From Amorphophallus konjac (lineage: Eukaryota; Streptophyta; Magnoliopsida; Alismatales; Araceae): a stretch of 64,000 nt of DNA. Where the stretch lies: contig CM040121.1 of NCBI GenBank assembly GCA_022559845.1, positions 345,872,243-345,936,242 of the forward strand, written 5' to 3'. This document shows, piece after piece, positions 9,576 through 21,421 of this stretch (position 1 is its first letter; each line of letters opens with the position of its first letter). A program made the translations under genes and the position numbers. Under the pieces are notes generated by a model. It saw nothing but the letters and a program-made list of their open reading frames with translations, was not told the DNA's origin and searched no databases.

Positions 9576-12500
9576 TTGATGAAGGAACAAGCCAAAAAAG
9601 ACGAGAAGCGTCTGGTAAAGAAACAAGGCCGTCTCCAAGCTCTTCAAGGGACGGAACCCATGGAAGGAGGAATCGTGGAAGGTACACTAACTGTTTGCTC
9701 TAAACCTACAAAAGTTCTATTTGATACTGGAGCAACTCATTCATTTGTTTCCAAGAGATTTACTGCCTCATTTTCTAAAAAACCTGAATGGTTAGATTTA
9801 GTAATATCTACACCTCTTGGAAACAAGTCTAATATCATGCATCACTACCCAAGTTGTGAGATTATGGTCCAAGGTAACAATCTGCCAGTCGACCTGATAT
9901 GCCTTGATATGGAGCATTATGATGTCATATTAGGAGCTGACTGGTTATCCACCTACCAAGCAACGGTAGACTGCCGGCATGGCGAGATAACTTTTGCAGA
10001 TTATTCCGAGTTAGTTTATATTAGCCCTCGGAATAAATCCCCTCTCATCTCAGCTCTTCGAGCTAGCAAACTTGTGAATAAAGGATGTGTGGCTTTCATA
10101 GCTTTTGTGACTGCCATGGAAGTCGAGAAGACTGAAATTGAAGACATCCGTGTAATTCGGGACTTTTCAGATGTTTTTCCTGAAGAATTACCAGGTTTAC
10201 CCCCGGAGAGGGAAGTGCCGTTCACTATCGACATTATTCCTGGTGCTGGTCCTGTGTCTAAGGCACCCTATAGAATGTCTCCCGCCGAGTTGAAGGAGCT
10301 AAAAGAGCAGCTAATGGATTTACTGAAAAAGGGATTCATTAGGCCGAGTACTTCCCCCTGGGGAGCACCCGTGCTCTTTGTTAAAAAGAAGGATGGAACA
10401 TTTAGGCTATGCATTGATTATCGGCAGTTGAACCATCTTACAATCAAGAACAAGTACCCGCTGCCGAGAATTGACGAGCTGTTCGACCAATTGTCTAGAG
10501 CTAACTATTTCTCCAAGATTGATCTTCGGTCTGGTTACCACCAATTGAGGATCAAAGAAGAAGACATGTATAAAACTGCATTTCGAAGCAGGTATGGGCA
10601 TTACGAATTTACTGTTATGCCTTTTGGACTAACAAATGCCCCCGCAGCTTTTATGCAGTTAATGAACAACATCTATAGGCCTTATTTAGACCAATTTATT
10701 GTGGTCTTTATCGATGATATATTGATCTATTCAAAAACTGAAGAAGATCATGAAGTGCATCTCAAGAAGCCATTACAGATATTGCGAGACAACAAGCTAT
10801 ATGCCAAATTTAGCGAATGCCAGTTCTGGCTTGAAGAAGTGTCCTTCTTAGGCCATGTCATATCAAAGAATGGAATTTCTGTTGACCCTGCGAAGGTCGA
10901 AGCTGTACAAAATTGGGGACGACCAATGAATGCAACGGAGATTCGAAGCTTCTTGGGTCTAGCTGGTTACTACCGGTGTTTTATTAAGGACTTCTCCAAG
11001 ATTGTTGTCCCTCTTACTAGATTAACTCGCAAGGAAGTGCCTTATGAATGGAGTGAAGACTGTGAGAAGAGTTTCCTAACTTTGAAGGATCTCTTGACTA
11101 CTGCTCCGGTCTTATCTCTACCAATTGAAGGAGAGAAGTACGAGGTATATACCGATGCATCTGGTATCGGCCTCGGATGTGTATTGATGCAGAATGGAAG
11201 AGTCGTTGCATACTCTTCCTGGCAATTAAAGAAGCATGAAGAAAACTACCATGTGCATGATTTGGAACTAGCCGCAGTGGTATTGGCTTTAAAGGTCTGG
11301 AGGCACTATCTCTACGGAGAGCAATTCACCGTATACTCCGATCATAAAAGCCTTAAATATCTATTCTCTCAGAGAGAGCTGAACATGCGACAAAGGCGTT
11401 GGCTCGAGTATCTCAAGGATTTCGACTTCACTATACAATATCATCCTGGTAAGGGTAATTCCGTAGCAGATGCCCTTAGTCGGAAGCCGAGAGCCCTAGT
11501 AACCAACTGTATGGTTCAAGAATGGAAGCTTTTGGAAAAATTCTCTGAACTCAATATAAGCATGGATGAGAATGACAGGTGTATTACTCTATCTCTCATA
11601 AGTGTACATCCGGATTTGCTAGTTGAAATCAAGAGGTTGCAAGAAGAAGATCCTACCCTAGTGGAAATAAAAGAAAAGCTGGACGAGAAATCTGATTTCA
11701 AGTCGGCACTCGATGGCAGATTATTATACCATGAACGGACATGTGTACCAGACAGTCCTGAGCTGAAGAAGAGGATTCTTGAAGAAGCTCACCGATCGAG
11801 ATATACGATCCACCCTGGAGCCACTAAGATGTACCAAGACATAAAAAGAACCTTTTGGTGGCCCAATATGAAAAGGGAGATAGCAGACTTCGTGTCTAGA
11901 TGCTTGACATGCCAACAGGTGAAGGAGGAACATCAGAAGCCCGCTGGAAGATTGCATCCACTAGATATCCCCAAGTGGAAATGGGAAGACATCGGCATGT
12001 ACTTCATCATGGGTTTGCCCAGGTCTAGGGGCGGACATGATGGAATTTGGGTAATCATCGATCGCCTTACTAAATCGGCTCATTTCTTGCCTATCAAGAG
12101 TCGGTGGTCGATTGATGTTCTTGCTGCCCTATATATCAAGGAGGTTACTAGATTACATGGAATTCCTGTGTCTATAGTATCTGATCGAGACCCACGCTTT
12201 ACTTCTCATTTTTGGAAGGGTCTACAACATTCTCTGGGAATGAAACTCAACTTTAGCACTGCTTTTCATCCCCAGACAGATGGTCAGACTGAAAGAACAA
12301 ATCAGGTTGTTGAAGATATGTTAAGGGCATGTATTATAGATTTCGGCGGAAGCTGGCATGACCACTTACCCCTAGCCGAATTTGTCTACAATAACAGCTA
12401 CCAAGCCAGTATCCAGATGGCACCTTTCGAGGCACTTTATGGCAGGAGTTGTCGATCTCCAATATGCTGGGATGAAGTCGGTGAAAGACAACTTCTAGGT

Positions 12501-12917
12501 CCAGATATGGTTAGAGATACAACTGAAAAGATACACCTTATCCGAGAGAGACTCAAGGTAGCTCAGTGCAGGCAAAAATCTTATGCTGATAACAGAAGGA
12601 GAGATTTGGAATTTCAAGTGGGTGATCATGTATTTCTCAAGGTATCTCCCGGCCGAGGTATTAGAAGATTTGGTGTTAAGGGCAAGCTCACACCAAGGTT
12701 TATCGGTTCATTTGAAGTATTAGAAAGAGTGGGCGAGGTGGCTTACCGCATTACCTTACCACCTCAACTCTCGGAAGTGCACAATGTATTCCATATTTCT
12801 ATGCTGAAGAAGTATGTGCACGATCCTCTCCACGTCATCGATCACACTGACATGGTGATACAGAAGGACCTCACCTATGAGCAAAGGCCAGTAAAGATTC
12901 TCGACCAAGAAATCTGA
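9576..12917 (+). CDS. pol: B1 pol: protease, RT, RNase H, integrase (1113 aa open, catalytically impaired integrase)
   Basis: Longest intact frame in the window. Aspartic protease DTG is at residues 50-52 (nt 9723). RT has [11 protein letters not shown] and FIDD at residues 378-381 (nt 10707-10718). RNase H has YTDASG (Asp about residue 527), the HDLELAAV Glu and YSDHKS. Integrase has an HHCC zinc-binding region ending CLTCQQVK, then the catalytic core with SDRDPRF (Asp about 870) and TDGQTERTN (Glu about 906). The first catalytic Asp, in the motif MDF of B2 (41388), is Tyr here (MYF, residue 809, nt 12000-12002), so strand transfer should fail. The start given is simply the first Met after the gag stop; in an intact element the frame would run on from gag. 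A TGA at 12915 cuts off the C-terminal tail. Confidence 0.9.
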   Translation: MMKEQAKKDEKRLVKKQGRLQALQGTEPMEGGIVEGTLTVCSKPTKVLFDTGATHSFVSKRFTASFSKKPEWLDLVISTPLGNKSNIMHHYPSCEIMVQGNNLPVDLICLDMEHYDVILGADWLSTYQATVDCRHGEITFADYSELVYISPRNKSPLISALRASKLVNKGCVAFIAFVTAMEVEKTEIEDIRVIRDFSDVFPEELPGLPPEREVPFTIDIIPGAGPVSKAPYRMSPAELKELKEQLMDLLKKGFIRPSTSPWGAPVLFVKKKDGTFRLCIDYRQLNHLTIKNKYPLPRIDELFDQLSRANYFSKIDLRSGYHQLRIKEEDMYKTAFRSRYGHYEFTVMPFGLTNAPAAFMQLMNNIYRPYLDQFIVVFIDDILIYSKTEEDHEVHLKKPLQILRDNKLYAKFSECQFWLEEVSFLGHVISKNGISVDPAKVEAVQNWGRPMNATEIRSFLGLAGYYRCFIKDFSKIVVPLTRLTRKEVPYEWSEDCEKSFLTLKDLLTTAPVLSLPIEGEKYEVYTDASGIGLGCVLMQNGRVVAYSSWQLKKHEENYHVHDLELAAVVLALKVWRHYLYGEQFTVYSDHKSLKYLFSQRELNMRQRRWLEYLKDFDFTIQYHPGKGNSVADALSRKPRALVTNCMVQEWKLLEKFSELNISMDENDRCITLSLISVHPDLLVEIKRLQEEDPTLVEIKEKLDEKSDFKSALDGRLLYHERTCVPDSPELKKRILEEAHRSRYTIHPGATKMYQDIKRTFWWPNMKREIADFVSRCLTCQQVKEEHQKPAGRLHPLDIPKWKWEDIGMYFIMGLPRSRGGHDGIWVIIDRLTKSAHFLPIKSRWSIDVLAALYIKEVTRLHGIPVSIVSDRDPRFTSHFWKGLQHSLGMKLNFSTAFHPQTDGQTERTNQVVEDMLRACIIDFGGSWHDHLPLAEFVYNNSYQASIQMAPFEALYGRSCRSPICWDEVGERQLLGPDMVRDTTEKIHLIRERLKVAQCRQKSYADNRRRDLEFQVGDHVFLKVSPGRGIRRFGVKGKLTPRFIGSFEVLERVGEVAYRITLPPQLSEVHNVFHISMLKKYVHDPLHVIDHTDMVIQKDLTYEQRPVKILDQEI

Positions 12918-13034
12918 GTTCTAAGGAGCAAGACGATCCCTATGGTAAAAATCCAATGGAATCGATGCTCGGAGCAAGAAGCAACTTGGGAGACCGAGGA
13001 ATCTATGAAGAGAAGATACCCAGAACTATTTTAG
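12918..13034 (+). pseudogene. B1 integrase C-terminal chromodomain-like tail
   Basis: Same frame as pol beyond the TGA at 12915-12917, ending in TAG at 13032. It contains KTIPMVKIQWNR, EATWETEE and RRYPELF, the pattern of the chromodomain-like end of Tekay-type chromovirus integrases, which targets insertion to heterochromatin. B2 has the homologous tail at about 42300-42420. The TGA fits CGA to TGA, as B2 reads DREVR where B1 reads DQEI-stop. Confidence 0.75.
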
Positions 13035-13124
13035 TCGGCAAGTATCTTATACTTTCTACAGTATCCTTATGTAGTTGAATTTACCCTTATACAATTGAAT
13101 TTGGGGACCAAATTCTTTTAAGTT

Positions 13125-13132
13125 GTGGAGGG
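13125..13132 (+). other. B1 polypurine tract
   Basis: GTGGAGGG directly before the 3' LTR at 13133. The equivalent in B2 is GTGGGGGAGGA (42489-42498). It primes plus-strand synthesis in LTR elements. Confidence 0.75.
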
Positions 13133-14675
13133 TGTAGCACCCCGTATAAAAAAAATGAAAATGAAAAAAAATTTATTATTAATAATATTTTCCAAATGAA
13201 AAAAAAAACATTAGATAAACTCTATAGGAAGCTTATGTAAGAAGTTGGAACACGGAGTCATCATATGTAAAGATTATTCACTTAACAAGTGGCTTCTTAG
13301 AGTAGTTGGTTAAGTGATGTGCCTTTCAACTTAATGACTTGGGTTCCAATCCTAGCATACACACCATTTATCCTTTTTGCCAAATAATTATATGTTATAA
13401 GCTAGCAAAACTTGCACTTACGATTTGGGCCATGGATTAGCTGTACAAACAGTATCTCTTATCTCTCCAGCCTGTACAAGCTGTAAAGCCCTATTATTCC
13501 AGATCTTGCCCCCTATTCGGTCATGACAGACCCTATAAACATACCCGTAGCTACCCCATTCTAGGCTAGCTAAGGTTGGGGCAAAGCTCTGCAGGGATTG
13601 CTCAAGAAGGGTCTGCTACTACGATCTTCTAACAAGGTAGGTGTTCTCAATTTTTAACTAAACTAGTAGCTAATTTAGGATGATTAGTCTAGGCAGTTAG
13701 TCTTAGGCTCATCTCCATACGATCTTTCACGTTTATACAGCATGTGTTAGCCTCATAGTTATCATGTATTAGCTTTAATCTAAGAAAAGTAGTAAAATTA
13801 GTAAAGTAATTAGTTTCACAACGAGGATAATTAGCATGCAATAGCTTCAATCTTGGACAAGTAGCAAGTATTAGTCTCATGCCCTAGATAACTAACATGA
13901 ATGAGCTTTATTAACTAATCTAATAGCATACCAAATCTATTAGCATGCTTAATTAACATGTTAATCTACCAAATCACTCAATGTCAACACCTCACATAAC
14001 ACTTCCATATATATATATAATGCAGGTGTTGACACCTCGTGTCAACACTTCCATACATATGTCATACATATGTCGACACTTGCATTATAGGTGTTGCACA
14101 AGTGTTGACCTACGCAACACTTACCCGTGGTGTCAACACTTACGCGACACCTACGCAACACTTACCCGAGGTGTCAACACTTACGCGACACCTACGCAAC
14201 ACTTACCCGAGGTGTCAACACTTACGTGACACCTACGCGACCCCTACGCGACACTTACCCAGAGTGTTGACAAAACCAAAATTAAACCATGGATTAAAAC
14301 TCTAAACACTTGATTAACAAGATGATTAAACCAAAACAAGACTTAATTAATAATAAACATAGAATTGAAGACAGAACCACAAGTAATCCATGGTTGACAC
14401 CTTGTATGTGTCGACACTAGTGTAATATTAACTGTAATATTAACTGTACAACAGAGACCAAAAATGAACAGTAAGTGTCGACACTAGTGTCGACACATGC
14501 AGTGAACTTAATGAAAAACACCGTGAAGCCTCTTAACAAGTGAAACAAAGTATGAACAATTTATGAACCTCCATTATACATCTATTAACAGTATATATAT
14601 AAAACCTGCATATGCGAGTGTGCATATATACCCCCGACACCTTAAATATATATATATATATATATATACACATAC

Positions 14676-14708
<33 letters not shown>

Positions 14709-16948
14709 CTCCCATTAATTGTATATACAAGCACCTTCATTATATATGTATATAAATTCATATATATACTTCCATTAATTGTATATACAAAACACCTTCA
14801 TTATATATAATGAATATATATATATATATATATAACTAATGTTTGCACCTCCATTCTCACCGAATATATATAGAGAACAGAATATAATATAAAATGGACT
14901 CCTTCATTCTTACAAAGTATGTATATATATTTGTAGAATGAAATTATTTTTTTTTTGTAAAAATCTAATTTTCACCACATTAGTTTATACATACTAAAAA
15001 TTATCTCCAACATGTTAAAACTATTTCCAGTATGTTAAAAGTGACTTCCAATATGATAGAATTATTATATACATACTGAGATATAAAAATTATTTTCAGC
15101 ATGTTAAAATCTATTTAAAGCTATTTTTGTGCATATAAAACTTACTTTCCTATTAAATAAAGTAGTAAATTGATGCATGAAAATTACTTCCAGCATGATA
15201 ACATTTCTTCCAGTATGGTAAAATTATTCCAGCATGTTATAATTATTTTTGGCATGTTATAGTTATTTTCAGTGTATTAAAACTATTTTTCAGCATGATA
15301 ATTCTATTTTCCTATCAAATAATTAGCAAATAAATGTAGAAAAATTATTTTTAGCATGATAAAAATTATGTTGTTATCAGAAAATTTCTGCAATCAGCAT
15401 GGCAACCTTATCTTATCAACCTATCAGTAAGTTAATTATTTAAGCATGTTAAGCATAGATTTTAGCATGTTAATAATTAATTTTCAGCATGTAAAAATTA
15501 AATCCAGCATGACAAATTTATTTTTATCATCTTACCAGTAAAGCAACATATGAAACTCATTCTCAACATGTTAATATCATTCTTAGCAAGTTAGAACTAT
15601 ATTCAACATAAAAACTTATTTTCATAATTAAATTCTGATTATTATAATAAATCACCATTTTGGCTAATTCATATATGTATATTGGACAGAAGATATACAT
15701 ACCTATAACCTCCATTATATTAGACAGAATTCTATAATCGGATATATATATACATATACATATTGGATAAAAATAATATATATATAACTAATATCGACAA
15801 TTATGTCAACACCAACAAGTTGGTCTCAAACTCCTATTGTCATTAGCATGTATCGAACGTTACGGGTTTTACTCCTAGTTCGTCCCTACATAATGATACG
15901 CCTTGGATTCTATTCTATAATCCACCTTATATACATCTTACCGAGTCAACCCTTGAAATTCCATATTGGCTATAAACGAGAGTGGATGTCGACAAACATG
16001 ACCAATGCTGTGCATATAGGGCCCGGTCTGGTCCTGGGAGGAGCACCCGAAGGTACTTGTGCCCATGAGAGTTTATTGACCACGATGTTTGGCATTACAC
16101 CGGAGTACTTGCTTGCTAGACTTTAGGCATTCCACTCATTCTCGTGATATTACTTGATTGACTGACTTGAGACCCGTAGAAGGGTAAAAGTGTTTATTTG
16201 AATGCATTGATAAATAGTCAATTCAAGTTATACATGCTTGAAACTACTTTGCTTACTATTGCTAGCTTGATTAACATGTTGCTATTCCAGTTATTACTTC
16301 TCAGTTATCACTGGCTTGATATCATTTGTTATCACTTGCTACTGCTGCTTGAAATTGTGCAGTCTATATACTCTCACTTTCTACTCCTGTCGATTTTACG
16401 ATCCTTTGATATCTATCTGTCTGCATGCATAGTTTACCTACATTAAATAAATGGGTAATTCACTTAAAGCATGTTAGAACTTGAGATGTAAATCCTACTG
16501 AGCGATTCGCTCATCTAGTAGTTTTCTAACCTTTTCAGGTAGTACGGATATCAGCCAGAACTCGGAAGGGAATGAGTCTGAGTGATGAGTGTAGAAATGG
16601 AGTTATCATGTTGTCTTGTTAATTGTTCTTGTGTAAATTATGTTAGTGTAATCCCACTTATGTCAGTCATATCCAGTTATGTCAGACGTCAGTTGTGTTA
16701 GTCCAATTGATTAGAACTGTAATAAGGGCTTGAAGCCTAGTAGTTGGACCTGGAAATGTATGTAGTTGTCATTTGGTTAGTTGTAACAATTGTCAGCTCA
16801 TCCTATTTGTATTACTTTCAAGTTAAATCTTAGTTATCTGTGCACTCTATTAACTATCAAATGAAGAATTCCATCGAATAGCTAGCTCGCTTTGGTTATA
16901 TATAAAACTGTCGCGCCACGGGTAAGCTTTCGTGCTCGGGACGTGACA
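13133..16948 (+). repeat. B1 3' LTR, 3.8 kb
   Basis: Begins TGTAGCACCCCG and ends GGGACGTGACA. It contains a complete LTR start (13133-13399) lacking from the visible 5' copy. Downstream landmarks repeat those of the 5' LTR: minisatellite about 14110-14265, palindrome 14475-14496, (AT)n about 14645-14707, GCATG repeats about 15005-15610 and GAGCG-ATT-CGCTC 16500-16512. It is followed by attac (16949-16953) and then element E. Confidence 0.9.
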
Positions 16949-16953
16949 ATTAC

Positions 16954-19034
16954 TGATGCGGGACGAGACACGGACACGACAAGCTCGCGGTTGTCCCTTA
17001 ATGAGGGAAGCGTCGGACGTGCACGGTTGAGAAACCGGCAAGAGCTTGGGTGGTCAATTCACACTTTCGTGCCCGGATCGGGTCACGAGACGGTAACGCT
17101 CTCTCTCGCAGCAGCAGTGATATAAATATAAAGCGAGCTACGATCCTGGAACATGCTCTCTAGCAGTGGCATAAACAAGTATATATGAAAATAAGCAACT
17201 GCCGTGTGTAGGGAGCGAGAACGGTACCTCCACGCGCTCGGCGTGGGGAAGATGGACCCGACCGAAACTCGTACTCCCGGAATAATAGTACACAGTATTA
17301 CAGCAATATAACTCGCTGCCCACTCCATGCAGGGAGGTAAAGGGCTACACAATGGGGCCCGGGAGGACCGAATTCGGGTTGACGGGCAGCTTCTCGCATT
17401 GATTCGGCAATACCCGAACTAGTGACGGTGGGGCCCACGTGCTGTCCGGAGGGGCCGTGTGGGACCCGGTCACACCGCAGTAGTGGAGACACTTGGGGAA
17501 GCGTTCCCTGGGCTGGCGGCATGCTGGTTCGCCGGCCGGAGGCCAGGCGGCTCCGTTCGGCACCGGTCGGAATGACCGGCCCCGAATCTGCAGCTTCTGG
17601 TTTTCAGCGCGCATCCCGGCGAGAACGGGCGCTGCGACCAGCCCCGAAAACGGAATGCAACAAAACTGGCGCCGTTGGAAAGCCGCTTCAAAATACTTAA
17701 ACCTAGTGGCCTTCAGAAAAATTCATCATATCTGTATTTCTGATGAGGGAATTTTTAATGCGGATGTTGTACAGTGTCTGAACTCTCAGACTAGCAGGAA
17801 ACTTTCCTGAGAACTGCCTTTGACCGATATGTGAACGTCTGAATATGAAGTTGTGGTCTTCAGAAAAGTTATAGGAAATCAAGAGCGGAAACCGGAACTA
17901 TTTTTTATGAAGGATTTGGAGGTGGCTGTGATTTATTCGGATTTTTGAACTGGAAGGTGGTTGGATCTATTAATTGGCTGAAAGCACTGTAGCAGAGATA
18001 GAACAAAAATTTTTAAAAATGGATAGGAGGCTGATCAAAAATTAATAAAATTCATGGATGTAGAGGATGATGGACAGAACGCCCAGTAAAATTGGGAGTC
18101 CTAACAAAAATAAAAAAAAAGGTCGGAGATGGGAAACTCAGAGATGCTGTCACTGTAGATAGAGACATGACAGATCTGGGAGTGATTGAAGTCCGAAAAT
18201 GCAAAAATATCCAAAGATGGATTTGCAACCTGAATGTTTTTTTGGATGATGGGATGGAAGATAGGAACACACCATAAAAATTGCAGACCAAGAAGAGGCC
18301 GTGGTTCATAGTAGGAATTTCGGGAAGAGACTGCTGTCTGCCAAGGATAGAACTTCGACGGTGGCTCGATGGCTGTCCGATGGCGGCACGAACGGCGGCG
18401 GCGGCGGCACCGATGAAGATCAGATGTGGAGAGGGGGAGATAGAAGATGAAATCACTCTAGAACTGGAGGTTTGAGGAGAGGAAACCAGGGGGAGAGGAA
18501 GGGGGCGCACCAAGCTTCAAGCTTTCCAACAAAATTTCTGATTTTTCATTAATTTTCACATGAAAATACAAGCTTATATATGATTCCAACCAAATCCAAC
18601 ATCAACCCTTGGATCTAGGGGTGGGGATTGAAGGGCTGGGATGAGATGTGAATAACACATAAAAACTAATAAAAAAATCAAGGGGAAGGGGGCGGCCTAT
18701 TGACCATGTGTAAGGTTGAATGGGGTAGGTGGCCAACCTATTAGAATGTTGACCCCTTTAACCCCATGTGTCCATATGACCAGCCCACCCTTCTAGATGT
18801 CCACCTAGGAAGGCTGACCAGGCCCACATGGTGACATGGACCAATGGGAAAGGACTGAGGGCCCCCTTGCTGGTCCTACTGCATAATTGCATAAAAACCC
18901 ACACAATCCATGGGAATGACTCCTTGGCTTATAAAGCCTTACATTTGCGTACATACTTTCCCAAGGATATAAACACAAACTAAAAGGACATAAATGTAAA
19001 AGAAAAAGTACAGGCTCGGTGTCGATTCCCATCA
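16954..19034 (-). repeat. E 3' LTR, 2.1 kb
   Basis: Plus strand TGATGCGGGACGAG...GATTCCCATCA, that is, minus strand TGATGGGAATCG...CCCGCATCA. A palindromic TATA-like GGCTTATAAAGCC lies at 18926-18938. It matches 21422-23451 closely along its whole length. Short open frames inside are not conserved as protein. Confidence 0.9.
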
Positions 19035-19071
19035 ACTCTCCCCGGGTGGGAGGAACTCGACCCCGTCGAGT
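19035..19071 (-). other. E polypurine tract and adjacent hairpin
   Basis: On the minus strand CCCGGGGAGAGT (19046-19035) precedes the 3' LTR. Just upstream, ACTCGAC-GGG-GTCGAGT (19071-19055) forms a perfect 7-bp stem with a 3-nt loop. Elements C and D have the same arms in the same place. The frame through it would read LLDGVEFLPPGE. Confidence 0.75.
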
Positions 19072-19463
19072 AAGGGTAGGGATGCTCGAGTACTCCGGCG
19101 GATCCGTCACCGTGCCAAGTAACGCGGGTACGCTCCACTCCAAGTGATCGTCACCTGCTCATTCCATATATACTCGATATGCGTGGACTGCTATGGGCTA
19201 AAGGTGGACACTCCGGGTGGGGCACTCTCAAAAGGGAAGGCAGCAGCTCGAAGACTCACTAGGAATCACCGCTGAGTCCCTGTAGGTGACTGATCCAGGT
19301 AGATGTAGAACCGATCCCATACTCATCAAGTGAGTCCAATCGCCTATTACTCATAAGAGAACGACAACGAGCTTGCACAAGACATATGCAGACTCTCAAA
19401 CTTACACACAAACCATGCAAACAAACCACACAAAAAAAAAAACACACTGACTCATGCACGACT

Positions 19464-21098
19464 CTAGACTAAGGTGGTGACATCAAGCCCACTAGGTGGC
19501 GACATCCTGGGCGGCCGGAGAGCCGTCCAACTCTTCCCCCCCAAGGCATAGTACTCATCGGCTAGTGCCTCATCGGCCACGTAATTGACATACTCAAGCT
19601 CGGGAGGTACGGATTCTCCAACACCTAGGGCTAGGGTGGTGCGAGCGGGACACTCGCTGGCAATGTGGCCAAACCCGTGACAGTGGAAACACTGCACTCT
19701 CGACCGACTACTCTCTCCTATAAAAGGGGCCTTACCATTATCATCCCGTCGGGTAGGGGGTGTAGGCAGCAATGGGGGAGATGTAGGTGCCTTGGACAAT
19801 AGTGGAGGGGGTGCCAGTGCCAGAGGACGGGCTATAGGAGCCGGGGGACGGGCAACGGGTGCCGGTGGTTGGGGTGGAAATAGATCCCGGGGTGGAGGAG
19901 GGCGAGGCCGTGGAGCGAAGTGCTCCTGACGGGTGGGCTCCTGAGGTCGAGCCATGGGAGGCCGCTGATGTGGGCCTATGGAGTGACGGGGCTCGGTACT
20001 ACGGAGAGGGGTGGGGCCCAACCGATGGCTAGACTCGAACTCTCCCTCAAATTGCTCCATCTCGAGAGCAACCTGGTATGTCTCTTCCAACGTCTTGGCA
20101 TTGCGGCAGAAAAGCTCATACTGATAGTGTGGCCGCAAACCACGTCGAAAGCGGGAAACGGGCATGGTACTCTCCTCCGTGACACCACACCGTAGAAAGT
20201 ACTCATCAAACTCCGCGATGTATTCGGAGACGGACCGATCTCCCTGGCTAAGACTTTGCCATTTATCGATGAGTCACTGGCGGTATGTAGATGGAAGGTA
20301 CTTTTGCCGAAGTTTATTCTTCATCTCGGCCCATGTGTCAATCGGGGGTTCTAGCCGCTGAAGTAGCAGGCTCTCTACATTCTTCCAATAGGTTTGCGCC
20401 TGCCCCATGAGCTTCATGGTGGCAAATCGGACCCTTCGGCGCTCCGACATATCATACCATTCAAAATAACGGTCCATGCCGAACTCCCAAGCTAGGTAGA
20501 CTTTCGGATCCAAAGACCCGTAAAAAGAGGGAGGGTCCGCTCGCACGGTCCTAAGGACCCTATCATCATCCTCATCTCATTGTGGCTGAAAACCACGACG
20601 GCGTTGACCATACCCCTCATAGGCATTGTCGGACCCATAGTCCTCGAGACCAAGGTCACGGTGCGGTAGTTCAGGAACCCGAGGAGGGGCGGGTGGAGGA
20701 GCCTGTGGTGGCTGGTTTTGGGCCGCGGGAGCGGCCTGGACTTGGGCCATGGGAGCGGGTTGGACTTGGGCCACCGCGGGAGGAGGTGCGGGTGGGCCTT
20801 GGGCTGCTCCAGGAGGGTCCCCGTGTGACATCCTATCTAACCGCCCAACGAGGTCTTGGACCGACCTGTCGGAGGTCTCCATGCGTCCCTCCATGACTCT
20901 AAGGTGACCATCCATATTATCGGAGAAAGTCCGAAAGTTAGCATCGGATTGGTCCAACCTAGTCATAATGGCCATCACCACCTCGTGTAGGGAGTGGAAG
21001 TCTCCCGAGGCGCCATCTCGTGGGTTAGCCATAGGGGAAGGGCGATGGTATTGGGTACCTCGCCGAGTGGGCTTACAACGACACGGACTAGGAAACAC
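19464..21098 (-). pseudogene. gag: E gag (Retrotrans_gag-type capsid with zinc knuckle), two in-frame stops
   Basis: One frame of 544 residues broken by TGA at 20577-20579 and 20274-20276; both fit CGA to TGA. The likely true start is the Met at 21032 (MANPRDGASG); the Met at 21098 is the first possible one. An N-terminal helical, coiled-coil-like part and a proline/glutamine-rich linker come first. The capsid core (about 20546-20000) follows with YLAWEFGMDRYFEW, AQTYWKNVE, DTWAEMKNKLRQKYLP and FRRGLRP. Then comes a long proline-rich stretch and one CCHC knuckle, CFHCHGFGHIASEC (about 19695-19655). Role: capsid assembly and RNA packaging. The internal region has no enzymatic domain, so it must be mobilised in trans. 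Confidence 0.85.
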
Positions 21099-21406
21099 CG
21101 ACTAATGCAAACACACACTAATATGATGCACCTAGACCTAAGCCAATATCCGGTACGTGGCGGAGGTAATCGACCCGAAGGTCACTCGCGCAAGTGTGCG
21201 GCCTTCCTGGTAGGCGTAGCCTAACGTTCGGACAACACCTTTTGATATATCGAATTATCGGGATGAAATGCCATTTAAAAACACTCTTTTTTTTGTTTTA
21301 GAAATGTGATGATCCTAGACTCGACTTAAACCGACTAATGGTTAGACGTAAATGACACTCTTTTTATTTTATTTTTTTTTGTTTCTAGACACCCTAGACT
21401 CAACTC

Positions 21407-21418
21407 GCTCTGATACCA
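21407..21418 (-). other. E primer-binding site (tRNA-iMet)
   Basis: Minus strand TGGTATCAGAGC, three bases from the 5' LTR end at 21422. Confidence 0.9.
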
Positions 21419-21421
21419 AAT

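Larger units (their letters stand above)
3924..16948 (+). mobile_element. Element B1: Tekay/Del-like chromovirus (Ty3/gypsy), chimeric and defective
   Basis: Order on the plus strand: rearranged 5' LTR (3924-7991), PBS, inserted Cassandra unit (7992-8469), second PBS (8473-8484), leader, gag-pol (8672-13034), polypurine tract, 3' LTR (13133-16948). The order PR-RT-RNase H-INT places it in Ty3/gypsy, and the chromodomain-like tail places it in chromoviruses. Multi-kilobase LTRs and similarity to B2/B3 suggest the Tekay (Del) lineage. Defects are a gag frameshift, in-frame stops at 9558 and 12915, and replacement of the first integrase catalytic Asp by Tyr. The left boundary is uncertain because A1 sits inside the 5' LTR. 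Confidence 0.85.

Noticed and set aside
18052..18513. 153-codon minus-strand frame in the E LTR (partly repeated near 22476-22834)
   Set aside because: Broken differently in the other E LTR, Ser/Pro-rich by composition, and located within U3/R of the LTR.
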